From positions 124,001 through 188,000 of the forward strand of contig NZ_JAINZP010000007.1 of NCBI RefSeq assembly GCF_020166435.1: DNA of 64,000 nt. The letters are read 5' to 3'. The position numbers were made by a program, and so were the translations under genes. The first letter of the stretch is position 1; each line of letters opens with the position of its first letter. Below, one piece after another: positions 18,207 to 27,888 of the stretch. Source of the stretch: Pectobacterium versatile (GTDB lineage Bacteria > Pseudomonadota > Gammaproteobacteria > Enterobacterales > Enterobacteriaceae). The notes under the pieces were generated by a model that was given only the letters and a program-made list of their open reading frames with translations, searched no databases and was not told the origin of the DNA.

Positions 18207-19583
18207 CTATCTCCCATGAATAAAGTGATAACCGTCGTCGTTATTGAGGTGCCTGAATATCAGGCAGCAAAGGGGTAAGCCAATGCCGAGTAATAAAAAC
18301 AACAGGCTGAAATGATTAAGGTTGAAGAGGATTTCAAACTGAGAAAGAAAACGTAATATCGGAAATGTCAGCGTCATACTGAGCATGACGGAAAGTAATT
18401 GGCTAATGGTTAGCAGATTATTACCGCTGTGGTACGTGCTGTTATTTAGATTACTAAAGGCCAGCGTACTTTCTGCTGAGTATAAGGTCGAAATCAGCAC
18501 GCCTAACATCATGGCGATGATGCCGATGAGCAGCATCGATTTCTCTTGCACGGCAACACTCAAGGCGAGAATACACAGCGACGTGACGCTGGTTGTCAGC
18601 ATCAATAGCCGACGGTAGCCAATACGCTTGACCAATGGCTCGAACAGCAGTTTTGACAGCAGCGCACCGCTGGAAAAAAGCAGCAGAATCAGGCTGGTTT
18701 CCGCAGGTTTGCAGGCCAGCGTTGTTTGCAGCATTAACGAAAGCACGACGGGCGTTGATGCCAGTAGTGTTCGCGTCGCGATGCCGCCAATAACGCCGAC
18801 AGAAAAGGTTCTGATGCCAAACAGGGCGCGAGGGAATAATGCCGTCTCTGTAATGAGATGCTGCCGATAATAAATGAATACCAAGCCCAGCGTGCTGCAA
18901 GACAGGAATAGCATGACGAACGTTGGCAAGATATTTTTCGTGGCGGTGGTTAACATGAAGGCCACGAGAAATAACATCAAAATGGGAAAAGCGACTTCAT
19001 AGGCACCCGTTCGGGTTGTCTCTTTTATGGCAGCAACAGGAATATATCGAGTTGCCAGAAAAAAGCAGAGTAAAGCCAGCGGGATATTAACGAGGAAAAT
19101 AGCCTGCCACGAGAGTAAGCTAACCAGAATATTGCCGAAAACGGGGCCGATTAGGGTGCCGAGTAATCCCAATAAGGTCACCCGATTCAGGAAGCGTAAT
19201 TTCAGCTTCTGCGGCGTGGTTCGCAAGATGACGGTTCTGATGATGGGCAGCATGAGCGCACCGCCGATGCCTTGTATAAAGCGGAAAACGCTTAAGCTGC
19301 CGAGTGTGGTTGCCGTCATGCACAGCAGCGAGCCGAGCGTGAAAATGGCAATCGCAATCTGGTAGGTTTTCCGTTCCCCTAGCCGTTCCGCCAGCCAGCT
19401 ATTGGCCGGCGTAAACGCGACGACCGTGACAATGTAGGAGATCACGATCGTTTCCATATGCAACACCGGCTGGTGTAGCGACTGCGCGATGGCAGGAATG
19501 GCGACATACACCATGGTGGTATCCAGGGATTGCATGAAAAAGGTGGCAGAAGCAATCCAGAATAAGACCCATGACGTGTTCAT
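18207..19583 (-). CDS. MFS transporter (DHA2-like) in the respiratory operon
   Basis: A 458-residue membrane protein with about 13-14 transmembrane segments. It has the MFS signature between helices 2 and 3 (WLAERLGERKTYQIA) and the drug:H+ antiporter motif FIQGIGGALMLPIIR, closest to the EmrB/MdtD group. Its start codon abuts the stop of the NrfD-like gene (TGAATG), and the FMN-binding gene follows, so it is an integral member of the operon. Although the family is best known for drug export, this position suggests it moves the substrate or product of the reductase; this is inference. Confidence 0.82.
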   Translation of the reverse strand: MNTSWVLFWIASATFFMQSLDTTMVYVAIPAIAQSLHQPVLHMETIVISYIVTVVAFTPANSWLAERLGERKTYQIAIAIFTLGSLLCMTATTLGSLSVFRFIQGIGGALMLPIIRTVILRTTPQKLKLRFLNRVTLLGLLGTLIGPVFGNILVSLLSWQAIFLVNIPLALLCFFLATRYIPVAAIKETTRTGAYEVAFPILMLFLVAFMLTTATKNILPTFVMLFLSCSTLGLVFIYYRQHLITETALFPRALFGIRTFSVGVIGGIATRTLLASTPVVLSLMLQTTLACKPAETSLILLLFSSGALLSKLLFEPLVKRIGYRRLLMLTTSVTSLCILALSVAVQEKSMLLIGIIAMMLGVLISTLYSAESTLAFSNLNNSTYHSGNNLLTISQLLSVMLSMTLTFPILRFLSQFEILFNLNHFSLLFLLLGIGLPLCCLIFRHLNNDDGYHFIHGR

Positions 19584-20546
19584 TCAGGCCACCGTCATTT
19601 GTCCGGCATAAAGCACGAACAGTCGTAGCAGGAACACACCGAACAGGCTCATGGCCGCTAACGTAATCAACTGGCCTTTGCCGGAATGAGTGGAAGGCTT
19701 GCGCACCTGATTGGCAATGAATGGGATCACAATACCGATGCCGATAATGCCAATCCAGAATACACCGCCCCAGAAACCCGACAGTGCGGTCTGTGCGGCG
19801 ACAACCTTTTGCCCGCCGCCAAGCAGCAGCCCGATAAAGAATGCGAACAGCAGGAGCAGTTCGGCATACACCACTGGGGTTTCCACGCGGTGGATGAAAT
19901 GCAGGGAGCGTGGATTCTCCGATGTATTACGGCCCCATGCACTGGCCAGCAGCATGACGGCAATGCCGGAGGTGGTGCCGGATACCAGAAACAGGACGGG
20001 CAGAACGGGGTTATTCAACAGCGGGAATGATTTCAGCGCGGACAGCAGGAAACCGGTATAGCAACCGAGCAGGACTGCCAGCACCAACAACAGGTTTTCA
20101 ATCACCGCCGCCTTTTTGACGATCATCGTCGTTAACTTACGCGCTCGAGCAGCCAGTGCGGGCCGGTGCCAGACGGTCTCAAGATGCGTCAGCCACCCAT
20201 CATGATAAAGCGTGATGAGCCATAACAGCATCACGACGAAATACACCTGAAAGAGCATCACACCAAGCGACATGATGGAGGGCGGGTTGTAAAAGACCAT
20301 CAAATACCAAAAGGTAAAGGGTTTGGTCAGGTGTAAAATCAGAATTCCCAGCCCGAGGATCACGGCGAGCGGTGCGACGATAGCCGTGGCTTTGATGACG
20401 CGATTACTGCCGTGATATTCGGTAGGAACGTAGTGCCTGATGAGCAGAGACAGCGACACCATTCCCGCGGAAATGCCAACCAGAAGAAGATAAACGGCGA
20501 TGGGCCAATCCCATACCAGCGTGTCGAATGTGAAGGCATTATGCAT
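19584..20546 (-). CDS. NrfD-like membrane quinol dehydrogenase subunit
   Basis: A 320-residue polytopic protein of the NrfD/PsrC family with about eight to nine transmembrane helices. Typical features are the N-terminal DWPIAVYLLLVGISAG segment and the PPSIMSLG and FLVSGTTSGIA motifs. Such subunits oxidise menaquinol or ubiquinol and pass electrons to a 4Fe-4S protein of the NrfC type. It overlaps the upstream ferredoxin gene by 8 bases, a sign of translational coupling. There is no pentahaem NrfB or nitrite reductase nearby, so this is not the Nrf nitrite system. Confidence 0.9.
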   Translation of the reverse strand: MHNAFTFDTLVWDWPIAVYLLLVGISAGMVSLSLLIRHYVPTEYHGSNRVIKATAIVAPLAVILGLGILILHLTKPFTFWYLMVFYNPPSIMSLGVMLFQVYFVVMLLWLITLYHDGWLTHLETVWHRPALAARARKLTTMIVKKAAVIENLLLVLAVLLGCYTGFLLSALKSFPLLNNPVLPVLFLVSGTTSGIAVMLLASAWGRNTSENPRSLHFIHRVETPVVYAELLLLFAFFIGLLLGGGQKVVAAQTALSGFWGGVFWIGIIGIGIVIPFIANQVRKPSTHSGKGQLITLAAMSLFGVFLLRLFVLYAGQMTVA

Positions 20547-21237
20547 TGTCGATTTCTCCTCGTTTCCCCGGCATACGGTAGAGCTGGGGTTCAGTGCCCA
20601 AATAGACCTTGGAGCGGTAGGTCGCGTTGCTCGCGATCATCTTGGCAATGTTGCTTTCAGGGTCGTTGAGATCGCCAAATACCAACGCTTTAGTGGGGCA
20701 GATTTCGACGCAGGCGGGCTGCTTCCCGGCGGCCAGATTGGTTTCCCTGCAAAAATTGCATTTGTCCGCCGTTTTCGTGACGGGATTGATGAAACGCACA
20801 TGGTAAGGACACGCGGCAATACAGTAGCGGCAGCCCACGCAGCGTTTATCGTTCACATCAACAATGCCGGTGAGCGCATCTTTGAAGGAGGCTCCGGTCG
20901 GGCAGACGGCAACACAGGGCGGATTCTCACAGTGCTGGCAGGACTTACGGAAAAATTGCTTGATGGCGCGCGTTTTCTCGACGGCGGGAATGTCGACGGT
21001 TTGCAGTATGTCCAGCCGGGTTACGCCATCAGGAACGCTATTCGTCTCTTTGCAGGCCTTGATACAGGCTTTGCAGCCGATACAGCGCATTTCGTTATGC
21101 AATAAGCCATATTTAATGGCTACTTTACCCAGCGTTTTTTCTGGCTCATTTTGCGCTTGTGCAAGACCGATATTTCCACTAACGGCAATCGCACTTCCCA
21201 TATAGGCAATAAAACGACGGCGAGATAATTCTTCCAT
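20539..21237 (-). CDS. Tat-exported NrfC-like 4Fe-4S ferredoxin
   Basis: A protein of about 232 residues with a twin-arginine signal (SRRRFIAYMG) and four cysteine clusters for four 4Fe-4S centres (CIGCKACIKAC, CQHCENPPCVAVCP, CVGCRYCIAACP, CNFC...CVEICP). It is very close to NrfC of enterobacteria in motif order. It would sit on the periplasmic side and link the NrfD-like quinol dehydrogenase to the terminal flavoproteins. I prefer ATG 21237 (MEELSRRRF) with GAAGA eight bases upstream; a GTG at 21252 is possible. It is the first gene of the operon. A distant FNR-like site may control it. Confidence 0.9.
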   Translation of the reverse strand: MEELSRRRFIAYMGSAIAVSGNIGLAQAQNEPEKTLGKVAIKYGLLHNEMRCIGCKACIKACKETNSVPDGVTRLDILQTVDIPAVEKTRAIKQFFRKSCQHCENPPCVAVCPTGASFKDALTGIVDVNDKRCVGCRYCIAACPYHVRFINPVTKTADKCNFCRETNLAAGKQPACVEICPTKALVFGDLNDPESNIAKMIASNATYRSKVYLGTEPQLYRMPGKRGEIDNA

Positions 21238-21617
21238 ATCATAAATCTTCACATTGAGGTGATAGCCATGCGAATACCCTAAGATGTCATAGACATTATT
21301 AATGTCGTCATCGTGTTAATATTTCGCAGTGTGGCGCTAATAGAAAATAGCGGTCCATCATTACGATGGAAATAATAAATAAGCCACGTTGTTATTGTGG
21401 TTTTATTGGAGCATGGGAATAAAAAGCCAAATGTGCGCTTGGTCACGTTTATTTTTTTGTATATCCGTATATAACAAATACCGATTTGTTATAAATGACA
21501 TTTTGTTGTGCTATTTATTTAGAAGATGATTTTTTATAAGTTTCTCCTTTTAGTGGGATGCGTTTCTGCTAGGGTTTTTTATCAGGTTATTTTTCAGAGA
21601 AAGATAAATGTGAAGAA

Positions 21618-21631
21618 TTGATGTGTATCAG
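21618..21631 (-). promoter_or_regulatory. candidate FNR box upstream of the respiratory operon
   Basis: TTGATGTGTATCAG matches the FNR consensus TTGAT-N4-ATCAA at nine of ten positions. It lies in the 540-base gap between the operon and the esterase gene, about 380 bases before the first start codon, so a long leader would be needed. The rest of the gap (21253-21617) is AT-rich and holds no gene I can support. Confidence 0.5.
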
Positions 21632-21700
21632 ATTACGCATTTTTTTAGGCGAGGATAAAAGGGTGATGAATGGATAGGTCTCTTTTTCTGCAACAAATAA

Positions 21701-21731
21701 AAACGTTAGTGCTTATTTTACACTAACGTTT
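21701..21731 (-). terminator. terminator of the esterase gene
   Basis: AAACGTTAGTG and CACTAACGTTT pair around a nine-base loop; on the minus strand the stem is followed by TTTATTTG. It ends the leftward esterase transcript 50 bases past its stop. Confidence 0.8.
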
Positions 21732-21779
21732 ATGCAACATAAATAATAAGAAATCTATTCTATAGATTTTAAACTAGCA

Positions 21780-22745
21780 TCAGGGTTTTAGGTGCTTATC
21801 AAGAAAGCGCACGGTAATTTGCATGATGTCCGGTTGCAGCCAATGCGGCCCACCGTGCTCTGCGCCTTTAACGCTGTAGTAGGTGGATTCGATATTTTTC
21901 TCCGTCAGAGCCTGATGCAGTCTCTCAGTCTGACGTGGAGAAACCGAGGTATCGTTTGTGCCGTGCATAATCAGGAACGGCGGCGTGGTGCCGCTGATAA
22001 AGTTAATCGGGTTTGCCGCAGCCGCTTTTTCGGGGGAGCGGGTAATCGCGCCGCCTTCATTAAATACTGCGGTGCCGTTGACCCAGATAGCTTCTGTCGC
22101 GGAAGGCGAGGTGTGTTTCTGAACGACATCATCAGGGAATCCTTCACCGACGAGCGTCAGATCGGATAAGCCATAGAAATCAATAACAGCCTGGACATCG
22201 CTGCTTTGGTCGAGATTATCGCCTTTATCGTAGGCTTGTGAGCCATTGGTCACCCCGGAAAATGCCGCCAGATACCCTCCCGCCGATGAACCGAAAACCG
22301 CGGCATGTTGGCCGTCAATACCGAACTTTTTCGCATTAGCGCGCAGATAGCGAATGGCGGATTTGACATCTTCCAGCGGCGAGGGGAAAAGGACGGTAGG
22401 AGCGACGCGGTATTCCATACTGGCAACGACATAACCCGCTTCGGCAAGGCTAAGGCGCTGTTGTAGATAATTATCTTTATTGGCGTTAATGAATCCGCCG
22501 CCGGTAATGAATAACACGACGGGAAGTGCTGTTTTTGCTTCAGGCTGAAGGATATCCATTTTTAATGCGACGTTAGGGTAGCCGCGCATCGATACCTGAG
22601 AATAAACGACGTCAGAGATTAACTTCACCGAGGTGGTTTCCTGCTTTACGGTGATTTCATGTTGGTTCTGTGCTGCATTGATTGCGGTAGAACTCATCAT
22701 CGTGAGTGAAGCTAATACTATTTTGGCTGTTTTCGGATAGTGCAT
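21780..22745 (-). CDS. exported alpha/beta-hydrolase esterase (CE10/PaeX-like)
   Basis: A 321-residue protein with a signal peptide (cut after INA, near residue 24). It is an esterase/lipase of the hormone-sensitive-lipase or BD-FAE type: oxyanion motif ITGGGFI, nucleophile elbow GSSAGG near residue 154, acid in HGTNDTSV and His in GAEHGGP near residue 299. The size and export agree with PaeX, the periplasmic pectin acetylesterase of Dickeya, which would fit a pectin-degrading bacterium, but no kdgM porin gene lies beside it and I did not find a clear KdgR operator. Another carbohydrate or xenobiotic ester is possible. Confidence 0.78.
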   Translation of the reverse strand: MHYPKTAKIVLASLTMMSSTAINAAQNQHEITVKQETTSVKLISDVVYSQVSMRGYPNVALKMDILQPEAKTALPVVLFITGGGFINANKDNYLQQRLSLAEAGYVVASMEYRVAPTVLFPSPLEDVKSAIRYLRANAKKFGIDGQHAAVFGSSAGGYLAAFSGVTNGSQAYDKGDNLDQSSDVQAVIDFYGLSDLTLVGEGFPDDVVQKHTSPSATEAIWVNGTAVFNEGGAITRSPEKAAAANPINFISGTTPPFLIMHGTNDTSVSPRQTERLHQALTEKNIESTYYSVKGAEHGGPHWLQPDIMQITVRFLDKHLKP

Positions 22746-22929
22746 ACTTTCAGTCCTTTGTTAGAAGCATGTAAATTAGTGAGGTTTGTGAAGAACGATG
22801 TCATGTTGTGAAAATAATATTAAAAAATCTTTAATGATATGAGGTGTACTGTCTTAAGGTGATGAATTATATCCTCCTTGATAATAAGTTGACTATATCT
22901 GTCATTAACGCTATTTCTCATTAATTAAA

Positions 22930-22945
22930 TGTGCATCTAATCACA
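22930..22945 (-). promoter_or_regulatory. candidate CRP site upstream of the esterase gene
   Basis: TGTGCATCTAATCACA matches TGTGA-N6-TCACA with one mismatch. It lies about 185 bases upstream of the esterase start; a TATAAT is present on the minus strand at 22866-22871. Catabolite control would fit an enzyme for plant polymers. Confidence 0.45.
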
Positions 22946-22987
22946 TTTGATTATTTACAGGTCCCTATAATTGTTATTACAGGTGGT

Positions 22988-23255
<268 letters not shown>

Positions 23256-23287
23256 TAAATGAGACAGTTGATGCGTAATATAAAACA

Positions 23288-24190
23288 ATGTTTAGCATAA
23301 AGCGTGTGATTTATTATCAGGAGCTCATCCGGGTTGGGAGTTTCACTAAAGCGGCGAAGGCGCTGAATATCTCTCAGGCTTTTTTGTCGCAGGAGATCGC
23401 ACGGCTGGAACTTGAAACGGAAAGAAAACTGATTAACCGAACCACCCGGCAGTTTTCTCTGACGCCATTCGGGGAGATCTTTGCTGACAAAATTCAGGGG
23501 ATGATTAAAGAGCATTATGAGCTGGAACAGTTCGTCAGCAGCTATGAGGAAAGCACGGATGGCGCGTTACTGGTTGGCGTGATCCCGATTTTTAACCGTC
23601 TGGCTCACTACAACATGTTTAACCTGTTTCAGAAGGCCTATCCCAATATCGATATCTCTTTCATTGACGGCGTAAGCACCGATTTACTGGAAAGGGTGCG
23701 CAATGGCGAGATCCACCTGTCTTTCTCGACGCCTTTTGATGAGTACCTGACCGATCCGTTGTTTCATCACACCATTTGTCAGATCGATGACATTGTTGCG
23801 GTGATGGCAAGGTCGCACCCGCTTGCCGACAGTAAGATGCTTAGCTTGCCGCAGCTGGTAAAAGAAAAGCTGATCGTGCCGCAGAAAGGGACGGGGGAAC
23901 ATGCCGCTGTTTCCGAATCCTTCACTCGACAGGGCATCAACCCCAGCTACTTTCGCGAATGCAGCAATATGGACATCATTATGGATCTGGTGATCAACCT
24001 GTCCGGCGTGGTCTTCCTCTGTTCGTCTGTCGCCAAAAGCCTGACCGCTTACGACGTCGCGGTGATTCCGCTGGAAGAGCAACTGAAAAGGACTTTCGCC
24101 ATTAGCTATCTGAAACGCAGCACGAACATTCCCATGGTGCGCCTGTTTCTGGATTTCCTGCAAGATTACAACAGCAAGCCCGTTCGGTAG
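23288..24190 (+). CDS. LysR-type transcriptional regulator
   Basis: A 300-residue LysR-family regulator with the helix-turn-helix at residues 1-60 (VGSFTKAAKALNISQAFLSQEIARLE) and a typical periplasmic-binding-protein-like effector domain. It stands alone: a family A repeat lies just before it and the pyocin immunity gene converges on it. The target is unknown; the exported esterase gene, divergent across the repeat, is a possible candidate by position only. Confidence 0.88.
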   Translation: MFSIKRVIYYQELIRVGSFTKAAKALNISQAFLSQEIARLELETERKLINRTTRQFSLTPFGEIFADKIQGMIKEHYELEQFVSSYEESTDGALLVGVIPIFNRLAHYNMFNLFQKAYPNIDISFIDGVSTDLLERVRNGEIHLSFSTPFDEYLTDPLFHHTICQIDDIVAVMARSHPLADSKMLSLPQLVKEKLIVPQKGTGEHAAVSESFTRQGINPSYFRECSNMDIIMDLVINLSGVVFLCSSVAKSLTAYDVAVIPLEEQLKRTFAISYLKRSTNIPMVRLFLDFLQDYNSKPVR

Positions 24191-24347
24191 GCATTTTCCT
24201 TGTTTGGAAGGTGCAGATCGCCTGATAGTTGGCCCCTCGATTGGCTTAGGCTGAACGTTTTTTAATCACGCAGCAAGAGGGTTGTGGTATTTTTTTATCT
24301 ATACAAATCAGTCAGATTCATAATCCATGTGTAGTAGCCAGGCTACG

Positions 24348-24608
24348 CTACTTTGAATCTTTAAATAGCGGAAGTCCTTGGGATTTTCTCCATTCAACGA
24401 TAGTGTTCAGAATGCCCTCCGGGGAATCATCTTCACCCTCATTAGGGTAATAGATAACATCTGAAACTGTTGGATATCCGGTGATGTTAATCAAATGCTC
24501 CATTAAAGAATCTTGATATTCATCCCCTCCATTGGCGTCACATATTTCAGTAATCAGGCTAAGAAATTCATCTTTCGTATATTCTGAGAATTTGTTTTTT
24601 AACTTCAT
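24348..24608 (-). CDS. colicin/S-pyocin DNase immunity protein
   Basis: An acidic 86-residue protein of the E-colicin/pyocin immunity family (Im2/Im9 type). It has the helix-rich start FSEYTKDEFLSLITEIC, the conserved YYP motif in VIYYPNEGEDDSPEGI, and the end IVEWRKSQGLPLFKDS. These proteins bind the HNH nuclease domain of the cognate toxin. ATG 24608 follows TAGGTGA; the toxin gene stops 10 bases upstream, so toxin and immunity form one operon. Confidence 0.93.
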   Translation of the reverse strand: MKLKNKFSEYTKDEFLSLITEICDANGGDEYQDSLMEHLINITGYPTVSDVIYYPNEGEDDSPEGILNTIVEWRKSQGLPLFKDSK

Positions 24609-24617
24609 AACTATCAC

Positions 24618-26327
24618 CTACCGAATAGAGTGAATGCTGACATGATTTTTTGGGGTTGTAATTCTAATGTTATCAACATTATATACATCCCCACCTTCTG
24701 ATACTAATTCCACATGATGTAATTCAAACGAACGCCGCTTTCCTGCCTGTTCTGTCGTAATCGTTCGAGGCGAAAGTCCTTTTTTCATTCTGCTTATATT
24801 ATTCCTGCTGAATTGAACCATTAATTCAGGACACTCTGCCACGGCTAACCAAAATGCTTCCCTAAAATCATCAAAGCGTTCAAATTTTTGATCTCTCAGC
24901 TTATCTGCAACCTGAACAGGCACTGGCGCGCCTAATCCTGAACTGGCGGATTCCAGCCATTTACCTTCACTACTCAATACCTCACCTTTTCCTGTTACGG
25001 TGCCGGGTTTATCCCGCGCTGATTGCAGATAAACATAGATTGGTTTTATCTCTGACCCATCAGGGAATACTAAGATCCAGTCATTAAAACCATGCTCATC
25101 TATTGCAGGAAACGGTAGCGTGGTCGTTTCTATTTCATCCTCGGGGATAGGGTAGATCAGGATGGTTGGTTGACTTATGGGGTTTACCGGGTTTCCGGTA
25201 TCCGTTACAGGCTCTGATCCATCAGGCTTTTTTGGTGTCCATGTGATGGTCGGGCCATCTAAGCCGGGCGCTGGTGTGAAGGTATAGCCCTGAATCTTCG
25301 CATCCCACACCATGTTGGCAACGCGAACGCCTTCATAGCGTGTTCCTTCCCCCGTATGAACACCATATACCTGCATCTTGCCATGAATATCAGGACGCCA
25401 GAAAAACCGGACGCGTGTTGTTGCCGTTTCGCCCGCCCAGCCTTTACGCCGTAGCTCATCTTCCAGCCAGTGTTCATCTCGTCCTGGAACCTTATCACTG
25501 CCTTTCCCCGCAGACGGGATATAGAGCGCGGAGGCTAATGCGCCAATATACGGCACACTTCTTGCCGCACTCAGCACGCCACCTAGAGACCATTCTCCCC
25601 AGACTTGTGTCATGACTCCCGTCGCGGCCAGTAAGCCGACATCTGCACTGGCGACAGGCTCTTGCTGTTTCTCTGTGACTACCGGGTCGATAAGCGGTTT
25701 GGCAATGGGGACTGGGGAAAGCGTTTTGTCATCAGCAGCGACCAACAAATCAAACAGGGTCTTATACCAGGGTTCTTGTGGGAGAGGTTTGGGAGGAGGT
25801 GGCTTGGGTGAAGATGTTGCGGTTTCTGATACCGCTGTTTTCTTCTTCGTAGCCTGTGCATGTTGCACAACTTCATGCGTATTACTTGCAGAATGATAAT
25901 CATAGCCACAGCAATCGTCTTGTTCGGGCTGAGCAAACAGCACCATGTCCCCGAAATTTTTGACTGGCTCTTTTTCCGTCCTTGCATCAATACAACCTTT
26001 ATCCTGTAAACAAGATTTGGCGTAAACAGGAGGAACGGTCAGCATTGGTGTTAATGCCAGCAACGGTGCATGGCTTAATACTGCCTGTTTAGCACAGTCC
26101 TGAACCGGAGATTGATAAGGTGTATCACCAATAATAACGTTGCCACTGCCGGAAATAATCACACCACCACAATTGATGCTATCTCCAATACGCGCAGCAG
26201 GCTTGCCGTTAATAATAACGCTGGATGAGCCTTCGGCTATTTTTCGGGAATGGAGACCATGCGGCGCATTGGGGCAGGGGCAATCATGAAGTAGAACTGC
26301 ATCGCCTTTACGGGCAGCACCCGGCAT
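24618..26327 (-). CDS. PAAR / S-type pyocin / HNH nuclease toxin
   Basis: A 569-residue modular toxin. Residues 1-75 form a PAAR domain (MPGAARKGDAV, SSSVIINGKPAARIGDSI, GSGNVIIGDTPY), which would cap the spike of a type VI secretion system. A Pro-rich linker follows (PKPPPPKPLPQ near 175). Residues about 290-430 are an S-type pyocin domain (TRVRFFWRPDIHGKMQVYGV). The last 130 residues are a colicin E9-type HNH DNase with the metal motif FELHHVELVSEGGDVYNVDN and HVSIHS. Start ATG 26327 lies eight bases after AAGGA; an ATG six bases earlier is closer. No other T6SS gene is in the window, so it would depend on a core system elsewhere. The immunity gene follows. Confidence 0.9.
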   Translation of the reverse strand: MPGAARKGDAVLLHDCPCPNAPHGLHSRKIAEGSSSVIINGKPAARIGDSINCGGVIISGSGNVIIGDTPYQSPVQDCAKQAVLSHAPLLALTPMLTVPPVYAKSCLQDKGCIDARTEKEPVKNFGDMVLFAQPEQDDCCGYDYHSASNTHEVVQHAQATKKKTAVSETATSSPKPPPPKPLPQEPWYKTLFDLLVAADDKTLSPVPIAKPLIDPVVTEKQQEPVASADVGLLAATGVMTQVWGEWSLGGVLSAARSVPYIGALASALYIPSAGKGSDKVPGRDEHWLEDELRRKGWAGETATTRVRFFWRPDIHGKMQVYGVHTGEGTRYEGVRVANMVWDAKIQGYTFTPAPGLDGPTITWTPKKPDGSEPVTDTGNPVNPISQPTILIYPIPEDEIETTTLPFPAIDEHGFNDWILVFPDGSEIKPIYVYLQSARDKPGTVTGKGEVLSSEGKWLESASSGLGAPVPVQVADKLRDQKFERFDDFREAFWLAVAECPELMVQFSRNNISRMKKGLSPRTITTEQAGKRRSFELHHVELVSEGGDVYNVDNIRITTPKNHVSIHSIR

Positions 26328-26557
26328 CGTCATTTTCCTTTGACAGTAAAACAATCCTTTTGATAGCTGAATGTTGGGCGTTTTTTATGGGGGATTCAAT
26401 ACCGGAACCGCTACCAGCCTCGCATATAGTGGCGCGAGCATTGACCGCACAAGCTGCCGCCTACCTTTTATCTCTCCACGTTCTGCTCCCCCGACGCACT
26501 CCGGTTTTTCTTCCCGCTCTTCATGAATTTTAGATAAATGTTGCAGATGTGAATAAA

Positions 26558-26573
26558 TGTGAGGCGATTCAAA
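26558..26573 (+). promoter_or_regulatory. candidate CRP site and promoter of rspA
   Basis: TGTGAGGCGATTCAAA is a partial CRP match (TGTGA-N6-TCAnA). It is followed by TATACT at 26587-26592, a possible -10 box, and by CTTGTATGGTAG at 26591-26602, which resembles operators of FadR-type GntR repressors and could bind RspR. All three readings are by eye. Confidence 0.4.
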
Positions 26574-26644
26574 TTATCTCGATTAATATACTTGTATGGT
26601 AGTCAGCATAAACGAATGGCTACATGCACAGAAGGATAAGTAAC

Positions 26645-27859
26645 GTGAAGATTGTCAGCGCTGAAGTGTTTGTCACCTGTCCGGGACGGAACTTTGTCAC
26701 CCTGAAAATTACGACAGATAGCGGATTAACCGGCCTCGGCGATGCGACGCTCAACGGGCGTGAGCTGCCGGTCGCCTCTTACCTCAAAGATCATGTGTGT
26801 CCGCAGCTAATTGGCCGCGATGCGCACCAGATCGAAGATATTTGGCAGTATTTCTACAAAGGCGCGTACTGGCGTCGTGGTCCAGTGACGATGTCCGCGA
26901 TCTCGGCAGTTGACACCGCGCTGTGGGATATCAAGGCCAAAGCCGCCAACATGCCGCTCTACCAACTGTTGGGCGGGGCATCGCGCACGGGCGTCATGGT
27001 CTATTGCCACACCACGGGCCACTCGATTGATGAAGTGCTGGATGATTACGCTAAGCATCGCGATGAGGGCTTCAAGGCGATTCGCGTACAGTGCGGTGTG
27101 CCGGGTATGAAAACCACCTACGGCATGGCGAAAGGCAAAGGGCTGGCGTATGAACCGGCGACGAAAGGCAACTTGCCGGAAGAGCAGCTGTGGTCGACGG
27201 AAAAATACCTCGATTTCACGCCGAAACTGTTCGAAGCGGTGCGCGACAAATTTGGCTTCAACGAGCACATGCTGCACGACATGCACCACCGCCTGACGCC
27301 GATTGAAGCGGCGCGCTTTGGCAAAAGCATTGAGGACTATCGTCTGTTCTGGATGGAAGATCCAACGCCTGCGGAAAATCAGGAGTGCTTCCGTTTAATC
27401 CGTCAGCACACGGTTACGCCGATTGCAGTTGGTGAAGTCTTTAACAGCATCTGGGATTGCAAGCAGCTGATCGAAGAACAGCTCATCGACTACATCCGTA
27501 CCACGATTACCCACGCGGGCGGGATTACCGGCATGCGTCGCATCGCCGACTTTGCCTCGCTCTATCAGGTGCGTACCGGTTCGCACGGGCCGTCGGACCT
27601 GTCGCCTATCTGCATGGCGGCGGCGCTGCATTTTGACCTCTGGGTGCCAAACTTCGGCGTGCAGGAATACATGGGTTACTCGGAGCAAATGCTGGAAGTA
27701 TTCCCGCATAACTGGACATTCGATAACGGCTACATGCACCCAGGCGAAAAACCGGGGTTAGGCATTGAGTTCGATGAAAAGCTGGCGGCCAAATACCCCT
27801 ATGACCCCGCTTATCTCCCGGTTGCCCGTCTGGAAGACGGCACGTTGTGGAATTGGTAA
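26645..27859 (+). CDS. rspA: RspA/mannonate dehydratase-type enolase superfamily protein
   Basis: A 404-residue mandelate racemase/enolase superfamily member nearly identical in plan to E. coli RspA. Features: [24 protein letters not shown], the His in CHTTGH, metal ligands in [18 protein letters not shown] and GEVFNS, and the C-terminal GTLWNW. Family members dehydrate D-mannonate or D-gluconate to 2-keto-3-deoxygluconate, some with low efficiency. I place the start at GTG 26645 ([12 protein letters not shown]), matching E. coli RspA and following AAGGATAAG; the open frame has an ATG 21 bases upstream. First gene of the rspAB-ydfJ unit. Confidence 0.95.
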   Translation: MKIVSAEVFVTCPGRNFVTLKITTDSGLTGLGDATLNGRELPVASYLKDHVCPQLIGRDAHQIEDIWQYFYKGAYWRRGPVTMSAISAVDTALWDIKAKAANMPLYQLLGGASRTGVMVYCHTTGHSIDEVLDDYAKHRDEGFKAIRVQCGVPGMKTTYGMAKGKGLAYEPATKGNLPEEQLWSTEKYLDFTPKLFEAVRDKFGFNEHMLHDMHHRLTPIEAARFGKSIEDYRLFWMEDPTPAENQECFRLIRQHTVTPIAVGEVFNSIWDCKQLIEEQLIDYIRTTITHAGGITGMRRIADFASLYQVRTGSHGPSDLSPICMAAALHFDLWVPNFGVQEYMGYSEQMLEVFPHNWTFDNGYMHPGEKPGLGIEFDEKLAAKYPYDPAYLPVARLEDGTLWNW

Positions 27860-27888
27860 GAGTGGAATAGGTAATCAGAGGTCAAAAC

